Positions 20,534 to 33,301 of a DNA stretch of 64,000 nt are shown here, piece by piece; positions within the stretch are counted from its first letter, which is position 1, and each line of letters starts with the position of its first letter. Both the position numbers and the translations under genes were made by a program. The stretch is taken from NCBI GenBank assembly GCA_039583875.1, contig CM077162.1, positions 62,354,822 through 62,418,821 of the forward strand, in the 5' to 3' direction. The DNA comes from Platanthera guangdongensis (taxonomy: Eukaryota > Streptophyta > Magnoliopsida > Asparagales > Orchidaceae). The notes beneath the pieces are model-generated. The model saw nothing but the letters and a program-made list of their open reading frames with translations, had not been told where the DNA came from and ran no database searches.

Positions 20534-23500
20534 TGTAACATCCCTCAAATAACTAGACCCCTATGAGTGGTTTTGTCATGACTGGGTCATGACAAAACCT
20601 TAAGAATCTCAAAGGATTAAGTGAATAAGGGCCAAGGTAAAAATCACCTTGGTCTGCCTATAGCACAGCCTCACCACCAAACTTATGGTTTGACCTTAGG
20701 GCTTCAACATGACTTCATGACCCCACCATAACACCCTAAACCTCCTGGGTGGTCATAGGGTCACTAAGGACCCAATAGGGGCAGGCCAAGTGGCCAAGTT
20801 GGCCTAAGTCCACCCTAATCCTAAATGTGTCAAACTGGCCTACTTGGGGTCAGCTGACCCTTCCTTAGCTAATTGAACCCCACACATGCCTTCCTAACCC
20901 TAACGTTAGGTCAATGGGTCACAACGGACCCATGTGGTCAACCCAAGAGTCTAGGTTGACTAAAGTCAACTCTAATCCTAATTTGGTCAAAGTACCCTTC
21001 CTAAGGGAAGGTGACCTCCCAAGATGCCCAACCAACCCTAACCAAGTCTTCCTAGACCTTAGGGAAGGCCAATAGGTCACCAAGGACCCATATGGGTCAA
21101 CAAAAATGCTCATGTTGACCAAGGTCAATTTTACTCTAGTGTTAGGTCAAATTAGCCCAAAAGGGCTAAACCAAGCTGAAACTCATTTCCCCCACTTGGG
21201 CTAACCTCATTATTATTATTAATATGAGTTAGTAGGCTGCCAATAGGCTGGAGGAGACATCAAAATCGACCTTGATGACTAGGAGAGAGAAAAGCTTCAT
21301 TTTTCCCCTTTAATGAAGGGGACAGAAGGTGGGGAGTGAAGGCCATCCATAGCATAGGGAGGCCAAGGGCCACCCTTTATTGCTGGATTCAACTCCTCTG
21401 GGGAAGAGGAGGAGTTTCCAGCCATTTCCCGGCCAGATTGAGCCCAGTTTTAGCCCTCACCACCATGGTCGAAATTTCCCATTCATGGCCATTAATATCC
21501 ATTGAAGCTACACCCTCCCTCTCCCCCATTTGATGGTTTTAAAAGCTTCCTTAGTACCAGAGGAGTCGTTTCCACACCTTCCCCGAAGATTTCAAGCCAC
21601 TTGACTGTACTATTGTAGAACTCCGGCGACCCCTCCAACGCAAATGGCAACCCGACGATCGGCCCGACTCCAGACCACCAATAAGGTCCTCCTCTACTCA
21701 TCTCTTCGTGGGCTAGATCTTTAAATCTTTTAAGAGAGAAATCAGGCTCAATTAAGCCCGATCGGGTGAGAGAAATTTCAGAAATTGCATGGTTTTTCTA
21801 TCATGCGGGTTCGCCGGAAACCGCCCCTCTGGCGGCCGTGCCGCCGCCCGATGATAGCCCCCACCTCAAAGAAGGTTGTGGCGGTGGTGCCCAGCCAGGG
21901 AGGTGGTTGGGTGGCCGAAAAATAGTGCTGGAAGATGCTCCAAGTCGGGTGAATCCTGGTTGTTGGCTGGAGGAAAAAGAAGACCAGGGATCGTCCGACC
22001 GTGCTTCAAGATTCGTGCTAGTGATAATTTATTAATTCCTTTTATTTCATTTTTTGTCCTGTTTACTGGGCCATTGTAAATTAAATATTAAGAATACCTA
22101 GGGCCCACTATAGAAACAATGGACAACATCACAATTGTAGACCTTGGAGTCTAATTTAAGTTAAAATTGATTTCAACCAATTTAGGTAAGTGGTTTGACC
22201 ATAACATTCATTTTGGTGAGGTCTATACCTAGGGCTAGTCAGAGATTTAAATGTGTGCCCCCACTTCACCACAAGTCCAAATGACCTGAAATTTGGACAG
22301 AGAGTCATTCTAACCTATACTAGGTATTGCCCAAAAATGGAAATTTTTGGAGATACATTTTCTATAGTTTTTGAAATTATTTAATAATCCTAGGGTAATT
22401 TAATTAGGGGACCTAATTACCTCCAAACCCTCCCAAATTTTGGTGAGTGATCCTTGGGGTCATCATAAGCTCTGTATAAATTTTCATCCCGTTTGGAGAT
22501 GATTTGGGTTGGAAATAAGCAAACCCTAGCCTTGCCCTAAAGGGGGTATTTAGGTCAAGTGCCCCTTGTGGGTTTGAGTGGCCTTTCCACCTCAATAGAG
22601 GTTGAAATTTTGGCTACTGGTTTGACATGACTTTTAACACCTCGTATGAATTATGGGGTGGATTAGGATTGATTTGCCCTTGGACTCTAGTTCTAACCCC
22701 AAGGTTGAACTTTGGGGGCTTGTGAAGGACACATGGGGTTATGTTCTTGGATGGACTTGGGGATTAGTCCATGAGATCATAGGGTGGTGAAATGCCCTAG
22801 GAAGAGATATGGTGGTACTTAGACACATGCACCCCACATAAACCATTTAATAAGTATTTATTACTTTAAACCCTAAAAATTATCTTATGGGTCAAATGAC
22901 CTTGAATCTTGATGATATTTTGGTATGTTTTATTTCATAGTATTATTAACCTCTGGTATTTATCTTATGGTGTTTAGAGATCAGTAGATCATCCTTGTAG
23001 TAGTAACTTCCATAATGCCCTTTTGATTTTTATGATGAAAATATGATGTATAGGTGGTAGAATTGTTTGAAATTCTGTAATAGATAATCAAATGACATTA
23101 GGTTGCACTAGTAGTGTATTTGGAGTGGTTGAAGCTTTATTTGTAGTACCTCCTTTGTAAAGTAAATTAGTGCACCTTACCTGGATAAATAGGAAATAAA
23201 TACCATAGTTTGCTGGAAAATTATGATACTTAGTCAAGGAACATACTAAGGCATATGGAAGCATGGAAAAATTATTAAATGGTGTTTAATTGAGGTTTCA
23301 AGGGTGTATCTTCATAAAGTGGCTTATGATGGTTTTTCTTAGGATACTCTTTTACCTGATTTGCTAACTTGTGAATTTCATGAAACTCAGGAAGTGAAGT
23401 CTTATGATCATAATGTAGCTCTGCTAATTTTTGGGCAATTTTTGGACTAATATTTTGGTACTTCCTTCAATACCCCTATTTATATGAATTATTTTTGAAT

Positions 23501-25483
23501 AAATATTTAGAGGTTAAATGTTTTATGAAAGTTTATGATATTTGGTATTCACTAATATCTTGTTATCCTACAGTGTTCATAATTTTTGAATGGTCATACA
23601 CTAAGTAAATCTAGTGTCATGTTCAAATCACCCATGGATTAATTTTGGGAAAAATTAATTAAATGCCAAATTTAATTAGAAAATCATGAATTTCTGGATT
23701 TGGACTAAATATATCTTGGTAGACCCCCAGTAAATATTATAGGGCTTCTGGATGAAAAAATTTGAAGTACCTCCTATCATGTACATCATATAGCTTATGA
23801 TGGTCTATACATAGTTCAACTGTAAAATGAACTCAGAGAGTTGGATATTAGGCTATTTGTTGAGGTTAGGGGCTAAGGAGTTCATCATTGGGAATAATGT
23901 TGGGATAACTATAGTAGGTAGTGCTCGGGTTCGATGAAAGATTGTCTTTCCCGCGGAGAGGAAGCGTCAAAACACACTAGGGTTAGATACACAATAATAT
24001 TAAAAAGGGATCGAGGATCGAGTATTAACCAATAACAGTAAGTGCCTTGCGAAAGTGAGTTTTGGGCCCTTCACGGGGAATACCTTGGACAGTCCTGGGC
24101 TAACCTAAACCGTAAGTAAAATCAATGTTTAACAGCAACTAGTATAACTAGGGTTTCACATTCACACACCCCGGTAGCTCGGGAGGTTGGTTGGGCTAGT
24201 TTGATTAGACATCCGAACAGTAGGTTTGGAAGGTAGATGTAATGGACGAGATAGTCCGGGGAGCCAGTGGCTCGGAAGGATTTGGATACATAAATAAGGT
24301 GGTGGGTCTTCAGTATTGGACGGTCGTTCACACCGACATCAATACGTTGACTCGGCGGGTGTGGTTGCACTTAGCCAAAGAAAGTCTGGTGGATATGGCC
24401 AGCAATTGTACGTGGTGACTCTAGGTTGTGTCCTTCTAGAGGCGTACGTAAGGGCTAAGCCTGGTAGTGTGGATACCTGCCTAGGAGTGGGGGGCCCGAC
24501 CCACTATATCTGTTTGCCACTACGGAGGTTCCTGGGAGTGAAGCTAGCTACCCAAATGGGGGGAACTAAAGGTCTGTGCACATAGAGTCATGTGCGTGAG
24601 TTTCACTTGCATGAATCATGGCATAACATATCACTACACTCACACTTGCATACAACCGATACCCAAACGTATAAATTGGTATGAGACTTTTTATACGATG
24701 GGAGCCTTGCAAAAGACCCCTTAGCTTATAAGTTTGTATGGGCATTCATATAAGTTAAGGGTACTTATTTCTTAGTATGTCTTTCTTACCTGTATTGCTT
24801 TACTCTACTTGTTCACCTTACTGTTTACTATTATAGAACTGCTAGCTTGTACCTTCCATCCTTAGCTGTATATACATTATAATTAACTGCTAGAATAGTT
24901 CCACCGTCACCTGCTTTGCTTATTCATCACCTTCATAGCTTCCGTTTGCTCCTCCCTGCTCGGTGCCTAGGAGACAAGGGGGAGGGGTAGGGGACGATAG
25001 GACTTAGTCATTTGACTAACTGTTTTCGGACCACAACATTCCAGGGACTCTGAATGGGAGACAGGGAACAGCAGTAGGGGACACAGCACCAGTAGAGTAC
25101 AGTGCTCATGGAGGTGGGCCAGTCTAACACATGAGCACCAGCTACTGGTTCCGTGAGTGATTAGTTTACTTAGCTTCCGCGAGTGGTTGTAGTGAGGATT
25201 TGATGTACCGGGCTTGAGCCCATTTATGTTTCTTTATATAATTTTATTTCAGTACTTTTATTATATGTGGACTTGATGTGATTTCCTTTACATATATTAC
25301 ATGTGATTGTGGACTTAGTTTTATCCATGCTATGTGTATACTTCTCTTTCTCTTTGGTGATCGTAAAGGCCGGCAGGATCGGCGTTTTGTAGTGGCGACA
25401 TTCCCGAGAGTCGGTGTCACCACAAATGGCGGTTCTGGGCAAAAGACCCCGGTGGTTTTAAAAGAAAAAAAAGGGGTCTTACA
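20534..25483 (+). repeat. Gypsy-1 3' LTR, about 4.95 kb
   Basis: Preceded by the gypsy sequence TTTCGGGGACGAAATTTTTA and a short spacer. Starts TGTAACATCCC at 20534 and ends AAGGGGTCTTACA at 25483. The interior is non-coding: GGGTCA/GGACCC-rich segments at 20700-21100, an AT-rich middle (22900-23800), and a GC-richer part (23920-24600) like the R/U5 of long gypsy LTRs. No partner LTR is available in the window to confirm the ends, so the length rests on the terminal motifs and the sharp change to Gypsy-2 sequence. Confidence 0.7.
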
Positions 25484-26204
25484 TGTAGACCGCCTACCCT
25501 TATATGCCAACACAAAGGACTTCATAGGTACAAGGAGGAAGATCGTTACCTTTGACATTCGTTTTGGCGCCATAGGAGAGAATGTAGCCGGCTGAAAATG
25601 ACCGAAATTGATTTGCCTCAGCGGATCCGAACTCGGCTTGTGACTCGATCTCTGAAACTCTAACGTCGATAGGATCTCCTTACTCTAACTCTCCTCCAGT
25701 CTCCTCTCATTCTGCAGATCAGAAGGAGGATGCCATGAGAGAAAGAAATGAAGTGAAACCCAGCAATCCCGACCTTAAACCGAGATATCACCGCGTGGTA
25801 ACTAGCTACTGCCACGCAGTACCCCAAAAGTCAGCTTGTTCTGCACGCCCAACTCCCAAACCCTCCAATGAATTGTCGACACGTGGCCACACCGTAACTG
25901 TCCTGCCACCACCATACGATACCATACTACCTCTGCGCGGTAGACAATGCGTCACATCAACGCACCATTTTGACAAACAGGCACTACCGCCCCGCAGTAT
26001 CGTTACCGCCCCGTGTTAGCCTACAAAGAGCTATGACAATTAAATCACCCATGCTACCACCGCGCAGTATCAACCTACCACCAGTGTGATAACTCACTGA
26101 GCATTCCTGCAATAATTTTGCAGTACTATGCCGACATTAACCCTACCACCGGGCAGTAGCCTACAGTGCCTAGCTCCTGCCTACGAAAAACTTGGGGCGT
26201 TACA
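25484..26204 (-). repeat. Gypsy-2 3' LTR (outer part missing)
   Basis: On the minus strand it starts TGTAACGCCCCAAGTTTTTCG at 26204, directly after the polypurine tract (AAGTGGGGGAGATT, 26205-26218). It matches the 5' LTR copy at 31100-31806. It carries repeated CTACC(A/G)CC...GCGGTAG-like inverted motifs and the conserved block GGCGCCAAAACG...GGTAACGAT (25542-25574). It stops at 25484, whereas the 5' LTR copy continues for several hundred bases further. Confidence 0.85.
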
Positions 26205-26288
26205 AATCTCCCCCACTTAAAGAAATTTCATCTCGAAATTTACATATTCCAGGAAAATTTAAAAGTATCAATATAACAAAAGTATACC

Positions 26289-27825
26289 TCAAAGGAATAA
26301 CTCAAGATACTCCGCCCTCTTGGTTTTCTCATGTTCCCATGATAATTCTTCACGACCACAGTTACCCCATAGAACTTTGACCATCCTGATCGACTTATTC
26401 CGCATCTGCTTGGCTTCTGAGTCCTCTATTCGAACGGGCTTGACCTTCATTGTCAATCCTCTATCGATCGATACTTGATCCACAGTGACCAACTACATAG
26501 GCTCTTGCACCGCCTTCCAAAATACCAGTATGTTGAATACATCGTGCAGATCACTTAGTTCTGTCAAAAGATTCAATCGGTAGGCAGCTTCACCAATGTG
26601 CTCCAATACCTCGAACGGCCCAAGGTACCACAGACTTAGCTTTTTCAAGCATCGAATCCTTGATATGTCATTGAACTGTTTGATCTTTTGATAAAACCAT
26701 TCGCTCACAATGAACTCCACATTTTTTTGCTTGGCATTATAGTATTTAGCTTACCTATCCTGAGAAATCAGCAACCACTCCCGGATTATATGAATAGTCA
26801 AAGTAACCATCCTCGACTTCCTTCCGCTTAAACAACTTTGATTACCCTATCTCCATCCACGACAAGGAAGTACGACACTTTCTACCATAAAGGGCCTTAA
26901 AGGGCTCCATCTGAATACTTGCCTGGAAGATACTGTTGTAGGCAAACTCAATCATAAATAGGTAGTCCTCCCACCTCTTCTTGAAATCTAGAGCGCACAT
27001 ACATAACATATCTTCCATCATCCTATTTACCCTCTCGGTCTGACTATCCGTCCGTGGATGAAAGACCGTACTGTATTTCAGTTTGGTACCCAACAATTGA
27101 TGTATAGGCCTCCAATTATTAGACGTAAAGGGCCCATCTCTGTCACTAACGATGCTACGGGGCACACCGTGCAATCGTATGATATTGTCAACGTAAAACT
27201 TCACCAAATTTTCCACTAAATCATCATTCCTATTCAGAATGAAGTGCGACACTTTCGTTAAACGATCAACGGTCACCTAGATGACCTCATTCCCATTTTG
27301 CGACCTCACTAACCCGTGCACGAAATCCATAGATATATTGTCGAACTTCCACACTGATATAGGTAATGACTTCAGAAATCCACCAAGCTTCTGACACCTG
27401 GCCTTTAGTAAGGCACAGGTCTGACAATTCACCACATATAGAGCTATATCGTTCTTCAATCATGGCCAGCAGAACAACATTTTCATATCCTTAAATATCT
27501 TTGTGCTCCTCGGGTGGATTGAGTACTTTGTGAAATGTGCCTCGTACATCAATTCCACCCATAGTTTACACACATTAAGATGTATAGTCGACTATTCTTC
27601 CACAGAAGGCCATCACTAACCGTAAACTGGGCATTTGACCCATCCAAAGACTCTACCAAGTAGCGTCTCATACTGTCATCTAGTTCTAGAGCTTGCTAAA
27701 TAAGATCTGCGAGATCATACTACACTTCTGTCTAGTTCAAACATGCTTCATCACTATACCTCCTATCAACATAAGCGATCTCTAAGGCCTCCAAATCTCG
27801 AATAAGACGCTCGTCATACATCTGT
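26289..27825 (-). pseudogene. Gypsy-2 integrase, broken
   Basis: Pieces in order: HHCC end (ALYVVNCQTCALLKARC, 27277-27459), catalytic Asp in ISMDFVHGL, a stop after NEVI, then Asp in VSDRDGPF and Glu in TERVNRMMEDML (26842-27276), the GPF module YLGPFEVLEHIGEAAYRL (26493-26720), and the tail VKPVRIED...RMVKVLWGNCGREELSW (26289-26492). The DDE residues are all still coded. The tail and GPF module are what Gypsy-4 has lost. 27540-27825 is the degraded region between RNase H and the HHCC domain. Confidence 0.82.
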
Positions 27826-27827
27826 AT

Positions 27828-28900
27828 TCAGTTGGACTGTGTAGGAGTCCTACGACTTAGCATATCCACATCAATATTTCCCTTGCAAGTAACATAATGT
27901 ATCTTGAAGGTGTAGTCCCCAAGGAACTCCATCCACCTCCGCTGGAACATATTTAAGTGCTTCTGATCTAACAAATATTTCATGCTCTTATGGTCTATAA
28001 ATATATCGACCTTTACGACATACAGGTAGTGCCTCCAAAGTTTTAGAGCGAATATTACGGCCGCTAACACCAAATCATGGACCAGATAATTTCTCTCGCG
28101 CACTTTCAATAGGCCCCAGCCATACGTTATTACATTCCTATGTTTAAGTAAAATACAGCCTAAGCCACTCCCTGAGGCATCACTGTAGATTTTATAGCGC
28201 TCTGAACCACATGGCGAGCACAAAACAGGCTCCCTTGTAAGATGACTTTTCAATTCTTCAAAATCTTGTGTGCACGTCGTCGACCAAATAAACTTCTGAT
28301 CATTACTTGTCAAGGTAGTGAGGGGTAACACTATCCACGAGAAGTTCTCTTCGATGTGTCTGTAGTAGCCGACAAGCCCCAGAAAACTCATGACTTCCAC
28401 CATAGAAGACATCACAGGCCAATCCCATATCGCAACTATCTTCGTCGAATCTACCACAATTCCCTCTACACTAACAACATGATCAAGGAAGACTACCACG
28501 AGCTGGTCGAAGTATTTTCTGAATGTCTAGTTAATCAAGTCCATAAACACAGATAGCACATTTGATATACCAAATGGTATGAAAATGAACTCATAATGCC
28601 CATAATGTGTACTGAATGCCATATTGGGAGTGTCACTTTCCATGATCCTCAACTGATTATATCAAGATTTAAGATCCAGTTTCGAGTACACATTTGATCC
28701 AACTAGCTGGTCTAACAGATCATCTATTCTCAGAATCAGATACTTGTTCCTTTTTGTCAGTTTATTCAACTCCTAATAATCTATGCATTGCAAACTTCCA
28801 TCCTTCTTTTTCATGACGAGGGCCGGTGCGCTCCAAGGTAACAAACTTGGACGCGTATAACCCTGCTCTAGTAGATCTTGAAGCTGCACTTTCAATTCCA
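27828..28900 (-). pseudogene. Gypsy-2 RT and RNase H with deleted RT active site
   Basis: RT start ([32 protein letters not shown]) lies at 28560-28870 with several stops. At about 28490 the frame runs from LVVVFLDH straight into [14 protein letters not shown]. Compared with Gypsy-4 this skips about 60 codons, including most of the [10 protein letters not shown] box and the segment after it. RNase H follows intact-looking ([45 protein letters not shown]). So RT activity is lost while the downstream frame stays open. Confidence 0.82.
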
Positions 28901-30251
28901 CCTTTCTCTTAGTGCTAAACAGTACAGAGAGCATGACACATGCTTGACACCTGACACTAGATCAATGGTTAAATCGATCTCTCTCTGAGGTGGAGCTCCA
29001 GGGAGATCTTCGGGAGAAATGCCAGCAAACTCTGATACCATAGAAATACTGATCAAACAAGGCTTGGGATTCTTAGCCTCTAATGAACTATTTTGACTAC
29101 TTGGAGAGCAGACCACAACGTCTTGCTCGATACCTTCATACCAGAGAAGGTAGTTTGATGGCCCGTACTCAACATTAGTTTGACCATTTGGAGACTGCAA
29201 TTTATGTATGCACGTTGCTCTAAGAGCCAATCCATGTCAAAGATCACATCAAGCTCTAATATCGGTATTAGTGATGCTTCTAAGTCAAACTCTTGACTCC
29301 CAATCCGCACCTTTACGCAACAAACTCTATCCGCGCGCATCGAACATCCTTTAGGCAGTGACACATCTATCCTATTATTAGCTACAAAAGAAGGTACTCT
29401 GATACATGACACGAAGGCCTCATATAGGAAGCAGTGTGAAGCTCCTGTATGAAATAGTACTATCGGCAGATAGTCCAAGATTAAGACAAAGCCTAATGCA
29501 AAACAATCATACAACAAATGTATAGGGCATAAGGTATGGAAATCAATAAAGTTAAAGTCTAAATCATACTCGTAATCACATCGCATTGCTTAATGGCCTC
29601 TTGCTGGCCAAGATTGTACACTCTAGGTTGGGCTGGAGCATGATGGGATGCGGTTGACTCCAACATCTTCCCTTTCATAACATAAGATGCTCCTGCATTT
29701 TTCTCCGTCTTACCACTCCAACACTCGCGGAATATGTGTCCCAGCTTGCCACAATTAAAATAATGAATCGGGCTTCCTGGCCCAAACGTTGCACCAGAGG
29801 CATCAGATGAAGAAGTTGGTCCAGTAGATTTGGGCTTCTTGTTCCACCTTCGGTATCCAGTCTTCGATGATCTTGGTACTTAAAATTCTGATCTCTTTAA
29901 TGATGAATCATTTTTATGTTGTACAAATTTCATGTCCCGCTCCAGTGATCGGGTTGTATTGACTATGGTCAGAAAACCCTGAGTCATTGTACATGAGAGC
30001 AGCAACGTCAGATCGTCACGCAGTCCTTTATAGAATAGTTTGGTCTTGCGGTCTTCATCGGTAAAGGTAGAACCCGCATATCTCCCCAATCTCGTGAACC
30101 CGTGCAAGTAGTCGTCAATACTACTCTCACCCTGGTATAATATCTGCACTAAAGGGAGATATCGATCCAGAAACAATCTTGAGAACTCATACATCGAGAT
30201 ATTGGTAAGTTGTCTTCCAACAAAGTGATGTAGCTCATTACTAGCATGCAT
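28901..30251 (-). pseudogene. gag: Gypsy-2 gag and protease, broken
   Basis: Gag (29880-30251) aligns to Gypsy-4 Gag from VGRQLTNISMYEFSRLFLDRY to KTKLFYKGLRDDL; the N-terminal part is missing. The CCHC knuckle (about 29715-29760) reads YFNCGKLGHIFREC, with Tyr for the first Cys. In the protease (29080-29586) the active site is LFHTGASH, with His replacing the catalytic Asp of DTG. CSMRADRVCCVKVRIG and VIFDMDWL follow as in the family. A frame change lies between gag and protease, and stops occur at 29881 and about 29590. Confidence 0.82.
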
Positions 30252-30264
30252 TTAACATAAATAT

Positions 30265-31806
30265 ATATTGGCCATTAGAACATACAACTTAAGCACCATT
30301 CATCACAAACGTTGGCATGTCTATACACATACCTCGTGCACTCAGGGCACTTTATCGGTGCACCGGGCCTCTAAGGTTCACACCTACACAACAACGATTA
30401 ACATAATTTGAGCATTCTCTAGTATTTCCGGGCCTAAGCTAAACACTCACGCTATGCTATGAAAAAGTCGTGCCAAGTTTCAAGCCACTGACTCACTCCA
30501 AGCTGAACGTCATAAGGTTGGGTACAGTTCAGCTCTTTCCCGTTGCTCAAATCACCGAGTGCAGCAAGCTATGACACGGGTCAGCCACCCCTTTCCCATT
30601 CACAACATTACATAACTCTATTATGTTCTCGGGCTGGCACTCACAGCTACCTAAATTGGGCCCCTTGGGCTCTTAGTTCAACACATTGGCCCACATGCCT
30701 ACAAGAGATGGACCTCACAAAACTATGTCCCCCTGGTCTCCCAAAGACAGGCCTCACAAAACATTGCACATAAGGAGCTACCGCCAGTGGTAGGGCTACC
30801 GCATGTGGCAAAGCTATCGCCGCAGGTAGGGAACATACTATCGATTTTTCCCCTCCAAATGGGTGTTTCCTGGAGACCTACTCAAATACTCTCTATACAA
30901 CAACTTGTACACCCCACGGCTCCGAAATTTACAAGCTTATCGCAGAATATTCTCTAGCATACAAAATAATCATCACCAATCCAGACCAACCTGTCCAGAT
31001 GGGCTTCACACAACATACATATTTCGTACTTTGATTCCAGATTCTAAATACAAAGATAACGGGGATCCAACCGATCAACCTGCCGGGAGAACGACGTCCA
31101 CATGCTTGTGGAGCGTCTACCCTCACATGCCAAAATAAAGGACTTCACATGTCTAAGGAGGAAGATCGTTACCCTTGACATTCATTTCAGCGCCATGGGA
31201 TAGAATCCAGTAGGATGAAAATGATCTAAATCGATTTGCCTCCGCAGATCTGAACTCAGCTTGCGACTCGGAGCTCTGAAACTCCAACAGTGATGGGATC
31301 TACTTCCTCTAACTCTCTTCCGCTCTCGTCTCACACTGCTAATCAGAAGGAGAAAGCCACGAGAGAATGAAATGAAGTGAAACCTAGCAATCCAGCCTTA
31401 AACCGAGCTATCGCCGCGCGGTACCCCTAACGTCGGCTTGTTCCGCACGCCCACCTCCCAAAACCTCCAATCACTGGCCGACATGTGGCCATGTTGTAAC
31501 TATCCTACTACCGTCGCGCGATACTATACTACCACTACATGAAAGTCAATGCATCATATCAACGCACCATTTAACAAAGAGGCACTACCATCCCGCGATA
31601 TTGCTACCGCCCTACGTTAGCCCAAAAAGGGCTACACCAATTAAATCTCCCATACTACTGATGTACGGTATCAACCTACTGCCAGTGCGATAACTCACTG
31701 AGCACTCCTGTAATAATTGCACAACACTATCACCGACATTAACACTATTGTCGGGCGGTAGCTTACAGAGTGCAGCTCCTGGCTGCGAAAAACTTGGGGC
31801 GTTATA
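30265..31806 (-). repeat. Gypsy-2 5' LTR (inner end uncertain)
   Basis: On the minus strand it begins TATAACGCCCC at 31806 (expected TGTAAC, so TG became TA). It shares about 700 bp with the 3' LTR and its outer part with the Gypsy-3 LTR. It contains CTACCGCC...GCGGTA-type motifs (30779-30830, 31400-31760) and the conserved GGCGC...GGTAACGAT block (31164-31197). No primer site is found between it and gag, so the inner end and leader have been deleted. Confidence 0.75.
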
Positions 31807-33016
31807 TACTCACTCTAAGTAGATTTCCATAGGGTGGGTATAAGTTTGCCACAACCCATTGCTTATACCGTCAGGCTCACAAGCCATGACATGGGTCAAC
31901 CTCGCCTTGCCCATTCATACAATACATAACTACTTTATGTTTCAAGGCCAACTCTCACGACCACATAGTTTAACACTTTAAGCTCACAGCTAAACATATT
32001 GTCCCCTAGTCTCCATGAGACAGGCCTCACAAATAACACTTTGGGAGCTACCGCCAGTGGCAGCACTACCACTGCACAGTAGGGGATAGAACACGATTTC
32101 TTCCCAAAACTTGGGTATTTTCCCGGAGAACACCTACAGTAATCTCATTACAGCAACCTGCATGCCCCACTATTCCATAAAATACACGTTTGACCACAGA
32201 GTCTTCAACAACATACAAAGAAATACATCACCAATTCTGACCAACCTATCCAAATGGGCTTCACACATCATGCCTATTCCATACGTCGATTCCGGATTCT
32301 ACATGCAAGTATCTCACCAGGGATATTTCAATCAATCCATTGGAAATCCCTTCTCTCTCCACTACTTAGTGGGGGACTTTATGCAACTATGCCAAAATAA
32401 GGAATTCATATGTCCAAGGAGGAAGATCGTTACCCTTGAAGTTCATTTCGGCGCCATGGATGAGAAACTAGTCTGATGAAAACGACGGCAATGAACTTGC
32501 CTCCGGGGATCTGAACTCAGCTCGTTGCTCGGAGATCTAAAGCTCTAACAATGGCAGGATCTCCTTCTTCTTCCTCTTCCTTAGCTACCCCCTCTCTACC
32601 TCTTAGAAAGAGAATGACCCAATGAAAATGAGGTTAAAACTCTCATTTCCCAAATTAATCTCAATGGGAAAACATCTCTACTGTCAAATCTTGCTTAAGA
32701 TCTACAAGTGGCCATGATTCAATTTAGGTTACCTTTTCAGAGTGCTATCACCGCGCGGTAATAGGATACCACCGTGCGGTACCTCGGTCGGCGACTCCTC
32801 TAGCAAGTCAACCATTTAAACATGCCACTTGAACACCTATATGCGGCATCTTTGCCATCAACTCGATGCTCACTACCGCCAGACAGTATCGCTACCGCTG
32901 AACGATATTTCACTGAAAGCTATGCAATTTAAATCAGTTATGCTACCACCAACTATACAATAACTCTGAGTGGTAGCATCCAGTGAGCTATTTTTGTTAA
33001 ACTCTGGTGCATTACA
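31807..33016 (-). repeat. Gypsy-3 3' LTR (outer end missing)
   Basis: Starts TGTAATGCACC at 33016 (minus strand) after the purine-rich ATAAGGCGTGGAGAAT (33017-33032). It shares the block CCATGGCGCCGAAATG...GGGTAACGAT (32425-32458) and CACCGCGCGGTA motifs (about 32748-32785) with Gypsy-2. Its outer part aligns to the Gypsy-2 5' LTR from about 30480 onward. Confidence 0.78.
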
Positions 33017-33301
33017 ATTCTCCACGCCTTATAGAAAGTTTGTCCCGAAATTCCAGAATGAAAAAAATCCAAGCAGAATATGAGTAAAACTTGAATGGTA
33101 CAATGGAGTAATAGCTCGAGAAACTCCTATATCATAGACTTCTCTTGTTCCTAAGAAAGCTCTTTATGTCCGCAATTGTCCCAATGGACTTTAACCATTC
33201 AGATCATTTTATATGCAGCTTTTTAACTTCAGTTTCCTCGATGCAAATAAGCCTAACTTTTGTCTTTAACCCCGCATCAACCGGTACATAATCAACGACG
33301 A

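Larger units (their letters stand above)
17902..25483 (+). mobile_element. Gypsy-1 main piece: RT to 3' LTR of a chromovirus-like Ty3/gypsy element
   Basis: Order RT (C-terminal part), RNase H, integrase with chromodomain-like tail, polypurine tract and a 3' LTR beginning TGTAACATCCC. RT-RNase H before integrase is the gypsy order. The 5' LTR, gag and protease are not in the window and should lie left of Copia-A if the nest model holds. The right end (GGGGTCTTACA, 25483) abuts Gypsy-2 LTR sequence. The RT/RNase H part carries an internal duplication. Confidence 0.85.
25484..31806 (-). mobile_element. Gypsy-2: decayed Ty3/gypsy element between two LTR copies
   Basis: Minus-strand order from the right: 5' LTR (about 30265-31806), gag, protease, RT, RNase H, integrase, polypurine tract, 3' LTR (25484-26204). 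Both LTRs share 25493-26204 / 31100-31806. The protein sequence is closest to Gypsy-4 among the elements here. Deletions removed the primer site and gag N-terminus, the RT active-site segment and the outer part of the 3' LTR. The left border coincides exactly with the Gypsy-1 end, consistent with Gypsy-1 inserted in this LTR. Confidence 0.85.

Noticed and set aside
20700..21130. GGGTCA...GGACCC repeats in the Gypsy-1 LTR as another palindrome family
   Set aside because: Only three or four loose copies (best ATGGGTC-N6-GACCCAT); too few and too variable to call an array.
30920..31140. Open frames of 65-91 codons between Gypsy-2 parts
   Set aside because: Inside the Gypsy-2 LTR, no domain, no conservation of frame with the other LTR copy.
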